Assembly: GCA_016699815.1 (NCBI GenBank)
Contig: CP065012.1
Location: forward strand, 2,326,001 to 2,390,000
Reading direction: 5' to 3'
Length of the DNA stretch: 64,000 nucleotides
DNA from: Chitinophagaceae bacterium
GTDB lineage: Bacteria > Bacteroidota > Bacteroidia > Chitinophagales > Chitinophagaceae
A program made the translations under genes and the position numbers. A model generated the notes under the pieces. It was not told the origin of the DNA. It was given only the letters and a program-made list of their open reading frames with translations, and did not search any database. Shown here piece after piece: positions 1 through 8,444 of this stretch. The first letter of the stretch is position 1. The number at the start of each line of letters is the position of its first letter.

Positions 1-1272
1 AATTTGCGGCGCTGTATTTGGCGAGGAGTAAGTATCAATAAAATATTTATTATCAGGCGAACGAATAATGCTGTGGTTGCCATCTGCAGGCGTTAACCTT
101 TTTAGGTTTTTACCATTAAAATTTATGCTGTAATAGTTTTTGTAATAAGGATTGCTGCCGCTACCACATGCCTCAAATAAAATAGTGCGTTTTTCTTCAT
201 CCACATCTATTACCCTGGTAATGGTAAAGCTGCCATTGGTAATTTGGTTTTTTAAATGCCCGGTTGTTAAATCGTATAAATATAAATGGCCAAAATTATT
301 TCGTTCAGAATACCAGATAAATTCATTGCTTGCCGGTAAAAATTTCCAGTTTACATCTCCCTGGCCCGATTCATATTGTGTAGGCACCGTTTCTTCAAAA
401 ACATCCCTTACATCTCCGGTTAAAGCATTGGCAACTCTCAGGTTGCTTTTTTTATGGTCTCGGCTTACCGATACAAAAGCTACCTGACTGCCATCTTTGC
501 TCCAGTAAGTATCGGACAAACTGCCGTTGCAGGCAATATCGTCGCATAATGTGCTGCGCCTTGCATCGGCAGGCATTTTAAAACGAATTAATTTTGAATT
601 TTCAATATCTATTACCACACGGTTAATCATGATGATGGCAGAATCTCCTGGCAATGGATATTTCCATTGTTCCAATTCGGGAGCGCCAACCGTAGTTTTT
701 ACCAGGTACATATCTTTTACATGGCGCTGGTCTTGCTGAAAGGTTGCAATTTTTTTTGAATCGGGCGACCAAAGCAGTATGGGTTTTTCTGAGTGCGTCC
801 ATCCGGCATTATTGGTAGCATAGCCATAATCTTTTGTACCGTCAAAGCTAAGTTGTTTTTCTGCATTGGTTTTTACATCTTTTACCCAAAGGTTCCAGTT
901 GCGGATAAAAGCTGCCTTAGTTTTATCGGGAGAAAGCACTTCAAAGCCGCCCTGCCATACCGGTGCTGAGGCTTTGGGCTCTGTTTTTCCGGGAAATAAT
1001 GCTGCATAGGTAGCTGCGGTTTGACGTGTTTTTTTCTTTGGGTTTATTAAAACATATTCTTTATCTTTTTGCGTTTGTATTTTATACCAAAAGCCACCAT
1101 CATCGAGCCAGTTGGGCTGTACAGAAGTTTTAAAAACCAGTTTACTGGTTTTGGCTCCCAGCATTTTTACGGCATTATCATAGTCGGCAGTTGTAAAAGT
1201 TTTGCCGCTAAATTGTGCATGGGCATTAAGTATTAAAAAAATACTTGTGGTAAAAAACAGAATTTTTTTCAT
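1..1272 (-). CDS. S9 family peptidase, DPP-IV-like, C-terminus cut off by window edge
   Basis: Only the first 424 codons are present; the frame is open to base 1 and the rest lies outside the window. The ATG at 1272 is followed by a signal peptide (MKKILFFTTSIFLILNAHAQ), so the product is exported. The visible part is the beta-propeller half of a dipeptidyl-peptidase IV type enzyme (DPPIV_N). It has the family pattern of short repeats such as LLWSPDSKKIATFQQD and YWSKDGSQVAFVSVS, and near the window edge RSPDNKYFIDTYS. The alpha/beta hydrolase domain with the catalytic Ser-Asp-His would lie in the missing part, so activity cannot be judged. The family removes N-terminal dipeptides, often with proline second, in the periplasm. 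It appears to be transcribed alone, 54 bases downstream of the KAS III-like gene on the same strand. Confidence 0.88.
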   Translation of the reverse strand, partial: MKKILFFTTSIFLILNAHAQFSGKTFTTADYDNAVKMLGAKTSKLVFKTSVQPNWLDDGGFWYKIQTQKDKEYVLINPKKKTRQTAATYAALFPGKTEPKASAPVWQGGFEVLSPDKTKAAFIRNWNLWVKDVKTNAEKQLSFDGTKDYGYATNNAGWTHSEKPILLWSPDSKKIATFQQDQRHVKDMYLVKTTVGAPELEQWKYPLPGDSAIIMINRVVIDIENSKLIRFKMPADARRSTLCDDIACNGSLSDTYWSKDGSQVAFVSVSRDHKKSNLRVANALTGDVRDVFEETVPTQYESGQGDVNWKFLPASNEFIWYSERNNFGHLYLYDLTTGHLKNQITNGSFTITRVIDVDEEKRTILFEACGSGSNPYYKNYYSINFNGKNLKRLTPADGNHSIIRSPDNKYFIDTYSSPNTAPQI

Positions 1273-1326
1273 ATTATAAAATTCAGCATTGAAATAATTT
1301 TAGATACAGAGGAGAAATATTTTGGT

Positions 1327-2397
1327 TTAAATGCGGTAACACACAGCATTTATATTCATGCCGGCGCCTACCGATGCAAATATTACCACATCACCTGCAT
1401 TAAGTTGATGGCTGTCGAGTTTGTTTTTTCGAACCATATCCAGTAAAGTAGGAATGGTAGCCACAGAACTGTTGCCCAATTTGTGTATGTTCATGGGCAT
1501 AATGCCTTCGGGCATTGTTTTGCTACCATATAATTTATAAAAACCTTTTACAATTCCTTCATCCATTTTTTCATTGGCCTGGTGAATAAATATTTTTTTT
1601 AGGTCGGTAATTGCCACGCCTGCTTTGTCGAGGCAGTCTTTCATTGCCATAGGCACATATTTCATGGCATATTCATACACTTTTCGCCCTTTCATTTTTA
1701 TGTAGCGAACCCTTGGGTCGCTTTCGGGATAATTAGATTTGCCCAAAAATAAATAATATGCTTCTTCGTTACAATGTGCCTGCACGGCAGTTGATAAAAT
1801 CCCTGGTCCGTTTTCATCCGAGCTTTTCCATTCCAATACACAGGCCCCGGCGCCATCGGCAAAAATCATGCTGTCCCTGTCGTACGTATCCAGCACACGG
1901 CTAAGCGCTTCGGTGCCTATCACCAGGCATTTTTTGGCAACACCTCCTTTAAAAAAAGCATCGGCTTGTATAAGGCCCTGTACCCATCCCGGGCAGCCAA
2001 ATAAAAGATCGTAAGGGATGCAATTGGGGTTATTAATTTTAAGATCGTGTTTTACCCTCGATGCAAGCGCCGGTAGTACATCGGTTTGAATAGTATGTTT
2101 AAGTACATTACCAAAGTTGTGGGCCACAATTATCTGATCAATAGTTTCAGGGTTGCAGTGGGCATCTTCAAGTGCAGCTTTTGCAACAATAGTTGCCATA
2201 TCGGAGGTATTGATGCCGGCATCAATATATCTTCTTTCCTGTATGCCGGTAATCTGCTCAAACTTTTCCACTACTTCAAGCGGATCGGTATCAATTTTTA
2301 CATGGTCTTCGGCATAAAAACTATGTATGGCAAAATCCTGGTTAGTTTTAATATTACTGGGAATATAACTCCCTGTGCCTGTAATTACAGATCTCAT
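1327..2397 (-). CDS. 3-oxoacyl-ACP synthase III (KAS III / FabH-like)
   Basis: A 356-residue thiolase-fold condensing enzyme. Members of this family condense an acyl-CoA starter with malonyl-ACP. The triad is visible: Cys135 in LLFGCPGWVQG, His272 in IHQANEKMD and Asn309 in KLGNSSVATIPTLL. Glycine-rich DGAGACVLEW is also typical. It is somewhat longer than E. coli FabH (about 317 residues), partly from an acidic stretch at about residues 28-48. No acpP, fabD, fabF or plsX gene lies nearby, so it is probably a paralogue rather than the main FabH. Family relatives take part in branched-chain or pigment lipid synthesis, or head-to-head condensation, and the sequence alone does not decide between these. 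Confidence 0.85.
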   Translation of the reverse strand: MRSVITGTGSYIPSNIKTNQDFAIHSFYAEDHVKIDTDPLEVVEKFEQITGIQERRYIDAGINTSDMATIVAKAALEDAHCNPETIDQIIVAHNFGNVLKHTIQTDVLPALASRVKHDLKINNPNCIPYDLLFGCPGWVQGLIQADAFFKGGVAKKCLVIGTEALSRVLDTYDRDSMIFADGAGACVLEWKSSDENGPGILSTAVQAHCNEEAYYLFLGKSNYPESDPRVRYIKMKGRKVYEYAMKYVPMAMKDCLDKAGVAITDLKKIFIHQANEKMDEGIVKGFYKLYGSKTMPEGIMPMNIHKLGNSSVATIPTLLDMVRKNKLDSHQLNAGDVVIFASVGAGMNINAVCYRI

Positions 2398-2562
2398 TTA
2401 TGGTGTATTAATAGTGAACAAACAGGCAAGAACCAGCTTTTTTAAAATAAGGCTGTTTAAAATTAGCCGATAATTGTGAAAATATGGAAAAAATACCTGT
2501 TTTTCCCGTTTTTTTACAGAAACACTAACAATTTTCAAAATGATTTGTATTGCCGGAATACC

Positions 2563-2570
2563 TATTTTTG
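2563..2570 (+). promoter_or_regulatory. Candidate -7 element of the 2596 gene
   Basis: TATTTTTG matches the Bacteroidota -7 consensus TAnnTTTG and lies 25 bases before the ATG at 2596. A TTTG is found at 2544-2547, which gives a spacer of 15, shorter than usual, so the -33 assignment is weak. Confidence 0.4.
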
Positions 2571-2595
2571 TTGCTCAAATTTTTAACCATTAAAT

Positions 2596-3420
2596 ATGAA
2601 AAAATTATTACTCTTTGTTGTAGTGCTGGTTTCTGCAAATGCTATTGCTCAAAACGCAATTACGTTACAAAAGGGCCAGGCTATAAAAATCACCAATACT
2701 TCACACATGACAGCTGAGTTAGGTATGGGGATGCAAATGACCAATGATGTAACAGCAATTACAAATGCCGTTGTAAAAGATGAAAATGATGTGAACTACG
2801 TTATTTCAAGTAAGGTAACCAAGCTTGTAGTAAAAAGCGAAATGATGGGAAACGCAACCAATTACGATTCTGATAAAAAAGAAGATCAGGAAACAGAAGT
2901 GGGCAAATCACTGGCTTCTTTTGTAAACACAGAAAGTACAACCCAATTGAACAAAGCAACCGGCAAAGTAGATTCTATGAAAGTTGCAGATGTAGATGCC
3001 GAAGCACAACAAAAACTTGGCCCTTTAAGTGAAACTATGCAAAACATAAGTGGCGATGTAATGATTGCCGGAATTTACCAAGGTATACCTGCAGGTGCAA
3101 AACCTGGAGTTACATGGAGCGATACTACTAATAAAGACGGGCTTAATGCCATTAGCCATTATACTTTAAAATCGGTAGATAACGGCATTAGCACCATTGA
3201 TATGAAAGGCACAATGACCGGAGCTAAGCAAATAGAAGCACAGGGTGGTATGCAGATTGATATGACAATTGATGCCAAAAATTCAGGAACTATTTTAGTT
3301 GCTGCAAACGGCCTGGTAAAAAAACGTACCCTAAAAGTAGAAATGACCAATGAAATGAATGTTGCAGGCCAGGCAATGACAATGACAGCCACTACAGATT
3401 CTGAAAGTACTGTTGAATAA
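2596..3420 (+). CDS. Secreted protein, DUF6263-like
   Basis: A 274-residue protein with a clear signal peptide (MKKLLLFVVVLVSANAIAQ) and no further membrane segment. The mature part is rich in Thr, Met, Asp and Lys and looks like an all-beta periplasmic or surface protein. Repeated beta-hairpin-like segments such as ISTIDMKGTMTG and TILVAANGLVKKRTLKVEM resemble the DUF6263 family of secreted Bacteroidota proteins. That family assignment is from memory of its pattern and is tentative, and no biochemical function is known to me. The gene is monocistronic: it is divergent from the KAS III-like gene and convergent with the reductase at 3467, with a shared hairpin terminator between them. Confidence 0.75.
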   Translation: MKKLLLFVVVLVSANAIAQNAITLQKGQAIKITNTSHMTAELGMGMQMTNDVTAITNAVVKDENDVNYVISSKVTKLVVKSEMMGNATNYDSDKKEDQETEVGKSLASFVNTESTTQLNKATGKVDSMKVADVDAEAQQKLGPLSETMQNISGDVMIAGIYQGIPAGAKPGVTWSDTTNKDGLNAISHYTLKSVDNGISTIDMKGTMTGAKQIEAQGGMQIDMTIDAKNSGTILVAANGLVKKRTLKVEMTNEMNVAGQAMTMTATTDSESTVE

Positions 3421-3441
3421 TTTTTTAAATAAATTTTTTTC

Positions 3442-3465
3442 AAAGCCATGAGTAATCGTGGCTTT
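3442..3465. terminator. Bidirectional rho-independent terminator
   Basis: A 9-bp stem (3442-3450 with 3457-3465, one T-G pair), a 6-base loop, T-rich on both sides. It lies between the convergent genes ending at 3420 and 3467. Confidence 0.8.
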
Positions 3466-3466
3466 T

Positions 3467-4708
3467 TTATTTATTGAAAAGCATTTTAAGATAGAATAAG
3501 GGATTGGCTAATTTTTTCCTTACATCTATTTCTGCAAACATTGCGGTAAGCAGGTTCCGTAATTCGGCGCTTTTTGCTGTTTTATTCATGAGTAAATTAA
3601 ACAACCAGGGCCTCGTGGCCAGTTTTTGTAACGTAGTGCTCATCTTTAACTCCGGCCCAAGCACACGATCAATATCTTTATTATACTGTTGTAAAAACTG
3701 CTCCGAAAAATCATTATTTTTCACCGCATTTTCTGCAACATTTGCCGCATAAAAACCAGAGTACATGGCATTGCCAATGCCTTCGCCGGTTAAAGGATCT
3801 ATAAGGCTTGCAGCATCACCAATAAGCAGGTAACGGTTGCCATACAGTTTTCTTTTTTTGCTTCCCAGCGGTAAGCCATAGCCGTCAATATTTCCATCGG
3901 GTGATGCTTCAGAAAAACGGGATTTAATTTCAGTGTCGGTATCAATAATTTCTAAAAGCAGCTTGCGTAAATTTATTTTTTTATGCTGTAAAATGCTGCT
4001 GTGCACGCCAAGGCCCACATTGGCTGCGCCGCCAGGCAAAGGAAAAATCCAAAAATATCCGGGCAATACTTTTTTTAAAAAATGCAGTTCAATAAAACCA
4101 TCTTCATTTAAGCCTTTTACATTTTTATAATAAGCTCTTATGCCTGCAATATGGTGCTGAGGTTCCATTTTAATTCCGCCGGTTACTTTGGCAAAGCGGG
4201 AATGTGCGCCATTGGCCACTATCAGCAATTGTGCCTTTATTTCTATATTTCCGGTTTCGTCGTTTAAAATATAGCCTTCCTTTGTTAAAGTATGCGAAAC
4301 AATATTGGTGTTTTCTAAAAAAGTAATTTTTGGTTGCAGCCGCAATTCGTTGGCAAGAAAATGATCAAAATCAAAGCGCCGGCTAACAAAACCCCGTGGG
4401 TTATGTAAATTATTTTTATAGTTTAAGGAAAAAGGGATAGGAACCGACCGCCTGTTGGGAGAAGTAAAAATAATGCCGAAGCTATTATTTTTATAAGGCT
4501 GTTGCTGAAATTTTTTGATGATGGATGGATCTATTTTATCCAGTATGGCCGCAACTTTTCCACTAAGCCCATCCCCGCAAATTTTATCACGGGGAAAAGT
4601 TGCTTTATCGGCAACAATACATTCTATACCCAGCTTAGCCAGTTGCAATGCGGCAGTAACGCCACCCGGGCCGGCGCCAATAATGCATATTTTTGTTTGA
4701 TAAACCAA
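3467..4708 (-). CDS. FAD-dependent oxidoreductase, geranylgeranyl reductase family
   Basis: A 413-residue flavoprotein. The N-terminal Rossmann motif GAGPGG (residues 11-16) binds the FAD ADP part. KICGDGLSGK follows, and the second FAD signature is GDAASLIDPLTGEGIGNAM in the C-terminal third. This is the pattern of the geranylgeranyl reductase / FixC-like group, which reduces isoprenoid or related double bonds, often at the membrane. No prenyl-transferase or menaquinone gene is beside it, so the substrate is unknown. The start is TTG: the reading frame is the same as that of rpe just upstream, rpe's TAA lies 18 bases before, and no ATG or GTG is available before the FAD motif. It forms an operon with rpe and the TPR lipoprotein gene. 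Confidence 0.85.
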   Translation of the reverse strand: MVYQTKICIIGAGPGGVTAALQLAKLGIECIVADKATFPRDKICGDGLSGKVAAILDKIDPSIIKKFQQQPYKNNSFGIIFTSPNRRSVPIPFSLNYKNNLHNPRGFVSRRFDFDHFLANELRLQPKITFLENTNIVSHTLTKEGYILNDETGNIEIKAQLLIVANGAHSRFAKVTGGIKMEPQHHIAGIRAYYKNVKGLNEDGFIELHFLKKVLPGYFWIFPLPGGAANVGLGVHSSILQHKKINLRKLLLEIIDTDTEIKSRFSEASPDGNIDGYGLPLGSKKRKLYGNRYLLIGDAASLIDPLTGEGIGNAMYSGFYAANVAENAVKNNDFSEQFLQQYNKDIDRVLGPELKMSTTLQKLATRPWLFNLLMNKTAKSAELRNLLTAMFAEIDVRKKLANPLFYLKMLFNK

Positions 4709-4726
4709 GTATAAAGGAGCAGGGTT

Positions 4727-5374
4727 TTAAATATCTTTTAATGCTGAAATGGTAGCAACAGGGTCTGCAGATTTAAAAACGGTATTGCCTGCAACCAACA
4801 CATCGGCACCTGCATCAATAATAGCCCTTGCATTTTGTAAGGTTACGCCACCGTCAATTTCAATTTTTACTTTTAAACCCTTTTCGGTTATCATGGCTTT
4901 TAATTCCCTGGTTTTTTGCAAGGTATGTTCTATAAACGACTGTCCTCCAAAACCAGGGTTTACACTCATCATGCAAACCAAATCTATATCGGCCAATATA
5001 TCTTTTAAAGCTTCAACAGGTGTATGTGGGTTAATGGCAACACCACAGTGCATTCCCAATGATTTTATTTGCTGTATATTTCTGTGCAGGTGCCTGCATG
5101 CTTCAATATGCACCGTTAAATTATCTGCACCGGCTTTTTTAAAAGCTTCTGCAAATTTTTCCGGCTCTTCAATCATTAAATGTACATCACAATATTTAGT
5201 GGTGGCTTTTCTAAAAAACTCCACCAGCATTGGGCCAAAGCTGATGTTGGGTACAAACCTGCCGTCCATCACATCTAAATGATACCAGTCTGCTCGGCTG
5301 TTATTGAGCATGTTGCAGTCCTGTTGCAGGTTTAAAAAATTTGCCGACAATAAAGAAGGTGCTATAATGGCCAT
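4727..5374 (-). CDS. rpe: Ribulose-phosphate 3-epimerase
   Basis: A 215-residue TIM-barrel enzyme that interconverts D-ribulose 5-phosphate and D-xylulose 5-phosphate in the pentose phosphate pathway. Family signatures are all present: SLLSANFLNLQQD at the N-terminus, WYHLDVMDGRFVPNISFGP (metal-binding His and Asp), DVHLMIEEPE, MSVNPGFGGQSF and IEIDGGVTLQNA near the C-terminus. Length is normal for the family. It sits 15 bases downstream of the TPR lipoprotein gene and 18 bases upstream of the reductase, which suggests one transcript. Confidence 0.97.
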   Translation of the reverse strand: MAIIAPSLLSANFLNLQQDCNMLNNSRADWYHLDVMDGRFVPNISFGPMLVEFFRKATTKYCDVHLMIEEPEKFAEAFKKAGADNLTVHIEACRHLHRNIQQIKSLGMHCGVAINPHTPVEALKDILADIDLVCMMSVNPGFGGQSFIEHTLQKTRELKAMITEKGLKVKIEIDGGVTLQNARAIIDAGADVLVAGNTVFKSADPVATISALKDI

Positions 5375-5389
5375 GGTAATTATTTAAGA

Positions 5390-6184
5390 TTAATGTTTAA
5401 TGCCCAGTTTTGCCAATGCATCTTTGGCTTCAATATAATCCGGTGCGTAAATTAATGCAGTTTCGTAACTTTCTATGGCTTCTTCTTTTTTTCCGAGTTT
5501 TTCAAAGTTAAGGCCCATATAATAATAACCTTCTTCATACCGGTTATTAAGTTTTACCGCTTTTTGTAACACCTGTAAAGCATCGGTATATTTTTGTAAA
5601 TCGTAAAGCGCTATGGCTTTTTCCCGGTAGGCTTCCATAAAGCCATAGTCGGTAGCAAGCGCCTTATCAAAAAAGCCAATAGCTTTTTCTTTTTGATGGG
5701 TAGCGCTAAAGTAAAGGCCTTTTATAAAAAATGCTTCCCGGTTGGCATTGGCTTTGTTACCAATGAGCAAAGCATCGGCCATGGTGAGTGCATTTTCATT
5801 TTTTGTTTGGGCATAAAGCGTACCTAATGAAATTACATATACCGGTTCCGGAAAAATGGAAATTGCTTTTTCAAATGCCTGGATAGCCGTAGCCGTATCT
5901 CCGTTTTCATAACTCAATATGGCTTTAATATCCCAAAGCCTGGCTATGCTGCTATCTTTTTGCAAAGCCTGATTTATTGTTTTTACCGCTTCGTCATAAT
6001 TGCCGCCCTCCCGGTAATATTGAACCAGGTTTTCCATCAAAATAAGGCTGTCTGGGTATTTTATTATTTCTGCTTTTAATTTTTCTTCCTGAGTGGTTAC
6101 TGTGCTGCCTGGGATATCATTTTGCTTTTTGTTATTACAGGAAACAACAAATACAGTAAAACCCCAAATCAAAATCCTTTTCAT
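5390..6184 (-). CDS. TPR-repeat lipoprotein
   Basis: A 264-residue protein with a lipoprotein signal (MKRILIWGFTVFVVSCNN; lipidated Cys16). I start it at the ATG at 6184, because the upstream in-frame extension would bury the signal peptide. The mature protein consists of tetratricopeptide repeats, for example ALQKDSSIARLWDIKAILSY, DKALATDYGFMEAYREKAIA and YYYMGLNFEKLGKKEEAIES. These repeats form a helical scaffold for protein binding, likely on the periplasmic face of a membrane. It is the first gene of the operon with rpe and the FAD oxidoreductase. The partner is unknown. Confidence 0.85.
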   Translation of the reverse strand: MKRILIWGFTVFVVSCNNKKQNDIPGSTVTTQEEKLKAEIIKYPDSLILMENLVQYYREGGNYDEAVKTINQALQKDSSIARLWDIKAILSYENGDTATAIQAFEKAISIFPEPVYVISLGTLYAQTKNENALTMADALLIGNKANANREAFFIKGLYFSATHQKEKAIGFFDKALATDYGFMEAYREKAIALYDLQKYTDALQVLQKAVKLNNRYEEGYYYMGLNFEKLGKKEEAIESYETALIYAPDYIEAKDALAKLGIKH

Positions 6185-6250
6185 ATTGCAAAAGTAATGG
6201 TTAACTGCAGTACATGACAATTTGCTGACAATACTATTTTTTATTAGGCC

Positions 6251-6258
6251 TAACTTTG
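6251..6258 (+). promoter_or_regulatory. Candidate -7 element of the PD40 gene
   Basis: TAACTTTG matches TAnnTTTG and lies 24 bases before the ATG at 6275. A TTTG at 6221-6224 is the nearest possible -33 element, but the spacer (26) is longer than usual. Confidence 0.45.
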
Positions 6259-6274
6259 CAAAAATTATTTTTTG

Positions 6275-7351
6275 ATGAGATACAGTTTTATTTTATTGGT
6301 GATTTTATTTTTTGGGCAAAACACACTAAAAGCCCAGCCCTTAAACGATTCCATACATTTTAACGGCGAAAGCCATTTTGCCAACATACGCCAGCTTACT
6401 TTTGGCGGCGATAATGCCGAAGCTTATTTTAGCTATGATGGTAAGTATTTAATTTATCAATACACCAACCAGGCAAAAGGTATTAATTGCGACCAGATTT
6501 GGATGGGAAAAATTCCCCAAGAACCTAATGAAACCTTTAACCCAAAACTGGTGAGTACAGGCACCGGCCGCACAACCTGCGCTTTTTTTTACCCCGATGG
6601 CAAGCACATTATTTATGCTTCTACCCATTTAAACAGTAAGGAATGCCCGCCGGTTCCCGATAGGAAAAAATATGGCAACAAATATATTTGGCCCATTTAT
6701 GAAAGTTTTGATTTATTTAAAGCCGATACCAATGGCAAAATCATAAAGCAGCTTACCAAAACTAAAGGCTACGATGCCGAAGCCACCATTTCTCCCAAGG
6801 GTGATAAAATTGTATTTACCAGTATGCGTGACGGTGATTTGGAATTATATACTATGGACATAAATGGTAAAAATGTAAAAAGGATCACTCATGCTTTAGG
6901 TTATGATGGCGGTGCATGGTTTAGCCCTGATGGAAGTAAAATTATTTGGCGTGCCAGCAGGCCTGCTGTAGAAGCAGATATTAAAGAGTATAAAGAATTA
7001 CTTGCGCAAAATCTTGTAGCACCTACCAATATGGAAGTATGGATTGCCAATGCCGATGGCTCCAACCCACAAATGCTCACCAATTTGGAAAAAGCAAACT
7101 GGGCTCCCAATTTTATGCCCGATGGAAAACGCTTTATTTTTTGCAGTAACCATGAGTATAAAAGGGGTTTCCCTTTTAATATGTATATGGCCGATGCCAA
7201 TGGAGGAAATATTACCAAGATATCGAGGGATAAAGGTTTTGATGCTTTCCCTATGTTTAGCCCCGATGGTAAGAAAATTGTTTTTTGCAGCAACCGCAAT
7301 AATGGCGGCACAAGAGATACTAATATTTTTATAGCCGATTGGGTAGAATAA
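6275..7351 (+). CDS. Secreted WD40-like (PD40) beta-propeller protein
   Basis: A 358-residue exported protein (signal peptide MRYSFILLVILFFGQNTLKAQ). It is made of PD40/TolB-type propeller blades with the recurring pattern 'P-D-G-K-x-I-x-F': YPDGKHIIYAS, SPKGDKIVFTSMRDGDLELY, FSPDGSKIIWRAS, MPDGKRFIFCSN and FSPDGKKIVFCSNRN. No catalytic domain follows, unlike S9 peptidases that carry the same propeller, so it is probably a binding or scaffold protein in the periplasm. A TTG three bases upstream could also serve as start, but the ATG at 6275 gives a normal signal peptide. It is a single gene that ends at a terminator shared with etfA. Confidence 0.85.
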   Translation: MRYSFILLVILFFGQNTLKAQPLNDSIHFNGESHFANIRQLTFGGDNAEAYFSYDGKYLIYQYTNQAKGINCDQIWMGKIPQEPNETFNPKLVSTGTGRTTCAFFYPDGKHIIYASTHLNSKECPPVPDRKKYGNKYIWPIYESFDLFKADTNGKIIKQLTKTKGYDAEATISPKGDKIVFTSMRDGDLELYTMDINGKNVKRITHALGYDGGAWFSPDGSKIIWRASRPAVEADIKEYKELLAQNLVAPTNMEVWIANADGSNPQMLTNLEKANWAPNFMPDGKRFIFCSNHEYKRGFPFNMYMADANGGNITKISRDKGFDAFPMFSPDGKKIVFCSNRNNGGTRDTNIFIADWVE

Positions 7352-7389
7352 TTTCAGGCAAAATTTTTAATAATTATGAAGCGTAAAAA

Positions 7390-7417
7390 AAGGTTGACAG
7401 GATTTCCGGTCAACCTT
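7390..7417 (-). terminator. Terminator after etfBA
   Basis: A perfect 9-bp stem (7390-7398 with 7409-7417) and a 10-base loop. Read on the minus strand it is followed by a run of T, so it mainly ends the etf transcript. It may also stop the plus-strand PD40 transcript. Confidence 0.8.
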
Positions 7418-7439
7418 ATAAATTTATTTAATACAGTAT

Positions 7440-8405
7440 TTATTTTATGCCTTTTATTTTTTTTACCGCTTCGGTAATTTTTGGCACAACTTCAAATGCA
7501 TCTCCAACAATGCCATAATCTGCAGCTTTAAAAAATGGCGCTTCAGGATCTTTATTTATCACTACAATAACTTTGCTGCGGTTTACGCCAGCTAAATGTT
7601 GTATAGCCCCCGAAATACCAATTGCAATATATAAATTGGGCGCTATTGCAAGCCCGGTTTGACCTACGTGTTCGTGGTGTGGCCTCCAGTTTACATCACT
7701 CACAGGCCTGCTGCATGCAGTAGCTGCACCTAATGCCTTAGCAAGGTCGGTTACCAGTCCCCAGTTTTCGGGGCCTTTCAATCCACGGCCACCGCTTACC
7801 ACAAGTTCTGCTTCGCTTAATGATATTTCCCCTTCAATTTTGCTGGTACTTAGAACTTCCACTTTTGGTGCTTCTACCGTAATGTTTAAAGCAGCAATTT
7901 CTGCGGTACCGCCTGTTGCATGTACACCAAATGAGTTGGGGTTTAATGCAATAATTTTTTTTGCCGTGGCAATACTGATATGTGCAAAAGCTTTTCCGCT
8001 AAAAACACTTTTCTTTACCACAAAACCATTTGAAATATCCGGCAATGCAACGGCGCCGGATACTAACCCGGCTTTAAGTTTTACGCTCAGCCTTGGCGCT
8101 ACTGCTATTCCTACGGAGTTTTTACTAAATATTATTATTTCGGCGTCTGTAGTTGATACAACCTGTGCTAATGCATGGGTATAGGCCTGCGAATCTAATG
8201 TGTCTAATACCGGGTTGCTTACGGTGTTTACTTTTTTAATGCCATAATTGCCGAGCTGCTCAAGCCCTGATGGGGCCGTACCCAGTACCACGGCTTCGGC
8301 AGTAGTAGAAAGCTGCCCGGCAAGCTGAGATGCATAAGATGCGGTTTCAAATGAAGACTTTTTTATTGTGCCTTCTGCATGATCTATAAATACTAATATG
8401 CTCAT
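7440..8405 (-). CDS. etfA: Electron transfer flavoprotein alpha subunit
   Basis: A 321-residue FAD-binding subunit of the EtfAB heterodimer, which takes electrons from acyl-CoA dehydrogenases and passes them to the quinone pool through ETF:quinone oxidoreductase. The C-terminal FAD domain is well marked: VVSGGRGLKGPENW, GAATACSRPVSDVNWRPHHE, VGQTGLAIAPNLYIAIGISG and NKDPEAPFFKAADYGIVGD. Length is normal. It lies 39 bases downstream of etfB. No acyl-CoA dehydrogenase gene is in the window. Confidence 0.96.
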   Translation of the reverse strand: MSILVFIDHAEGTIKKSSFETASYASQLAGQLSTTAEAVVLGTAPSGLEQLGNYGIKKVNTVSNPVLDTLDSQAYTHALAQVVSTTDAEIIIFSKNSVGIAVAPRLSVKLKAGLVSGAVALPDISNGFVVKKSVFSGKAFAHISIATAKKIIALNPNSFGVHATGGTAEIAALNITVEAPKVEVLSTSKIEGEISLSEAELVVSGGRGLKGPENWGLVTDLAKALGAATACSRPVSDVNWRPHHEHVGQTGLAIAPNLYIAIGISGAIQHLAGVNRSKVIVVINKDPEAPFFKAADYGIVGDAFEVVPKITEAVKKIKGIK

Positions 8406-8444
8406 AACGAATTTTTGCTTTTATAAATTTTTTAAAATACCAGG

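Noticed and set aside
152..739. Two plus-strand reading frames at the left edge
   Set aside because: They lie opposite the DPP-IV-like gene, which has a signal peptide and propeller repeats over the whole stretch; the plus-strand frames have no family pattern.
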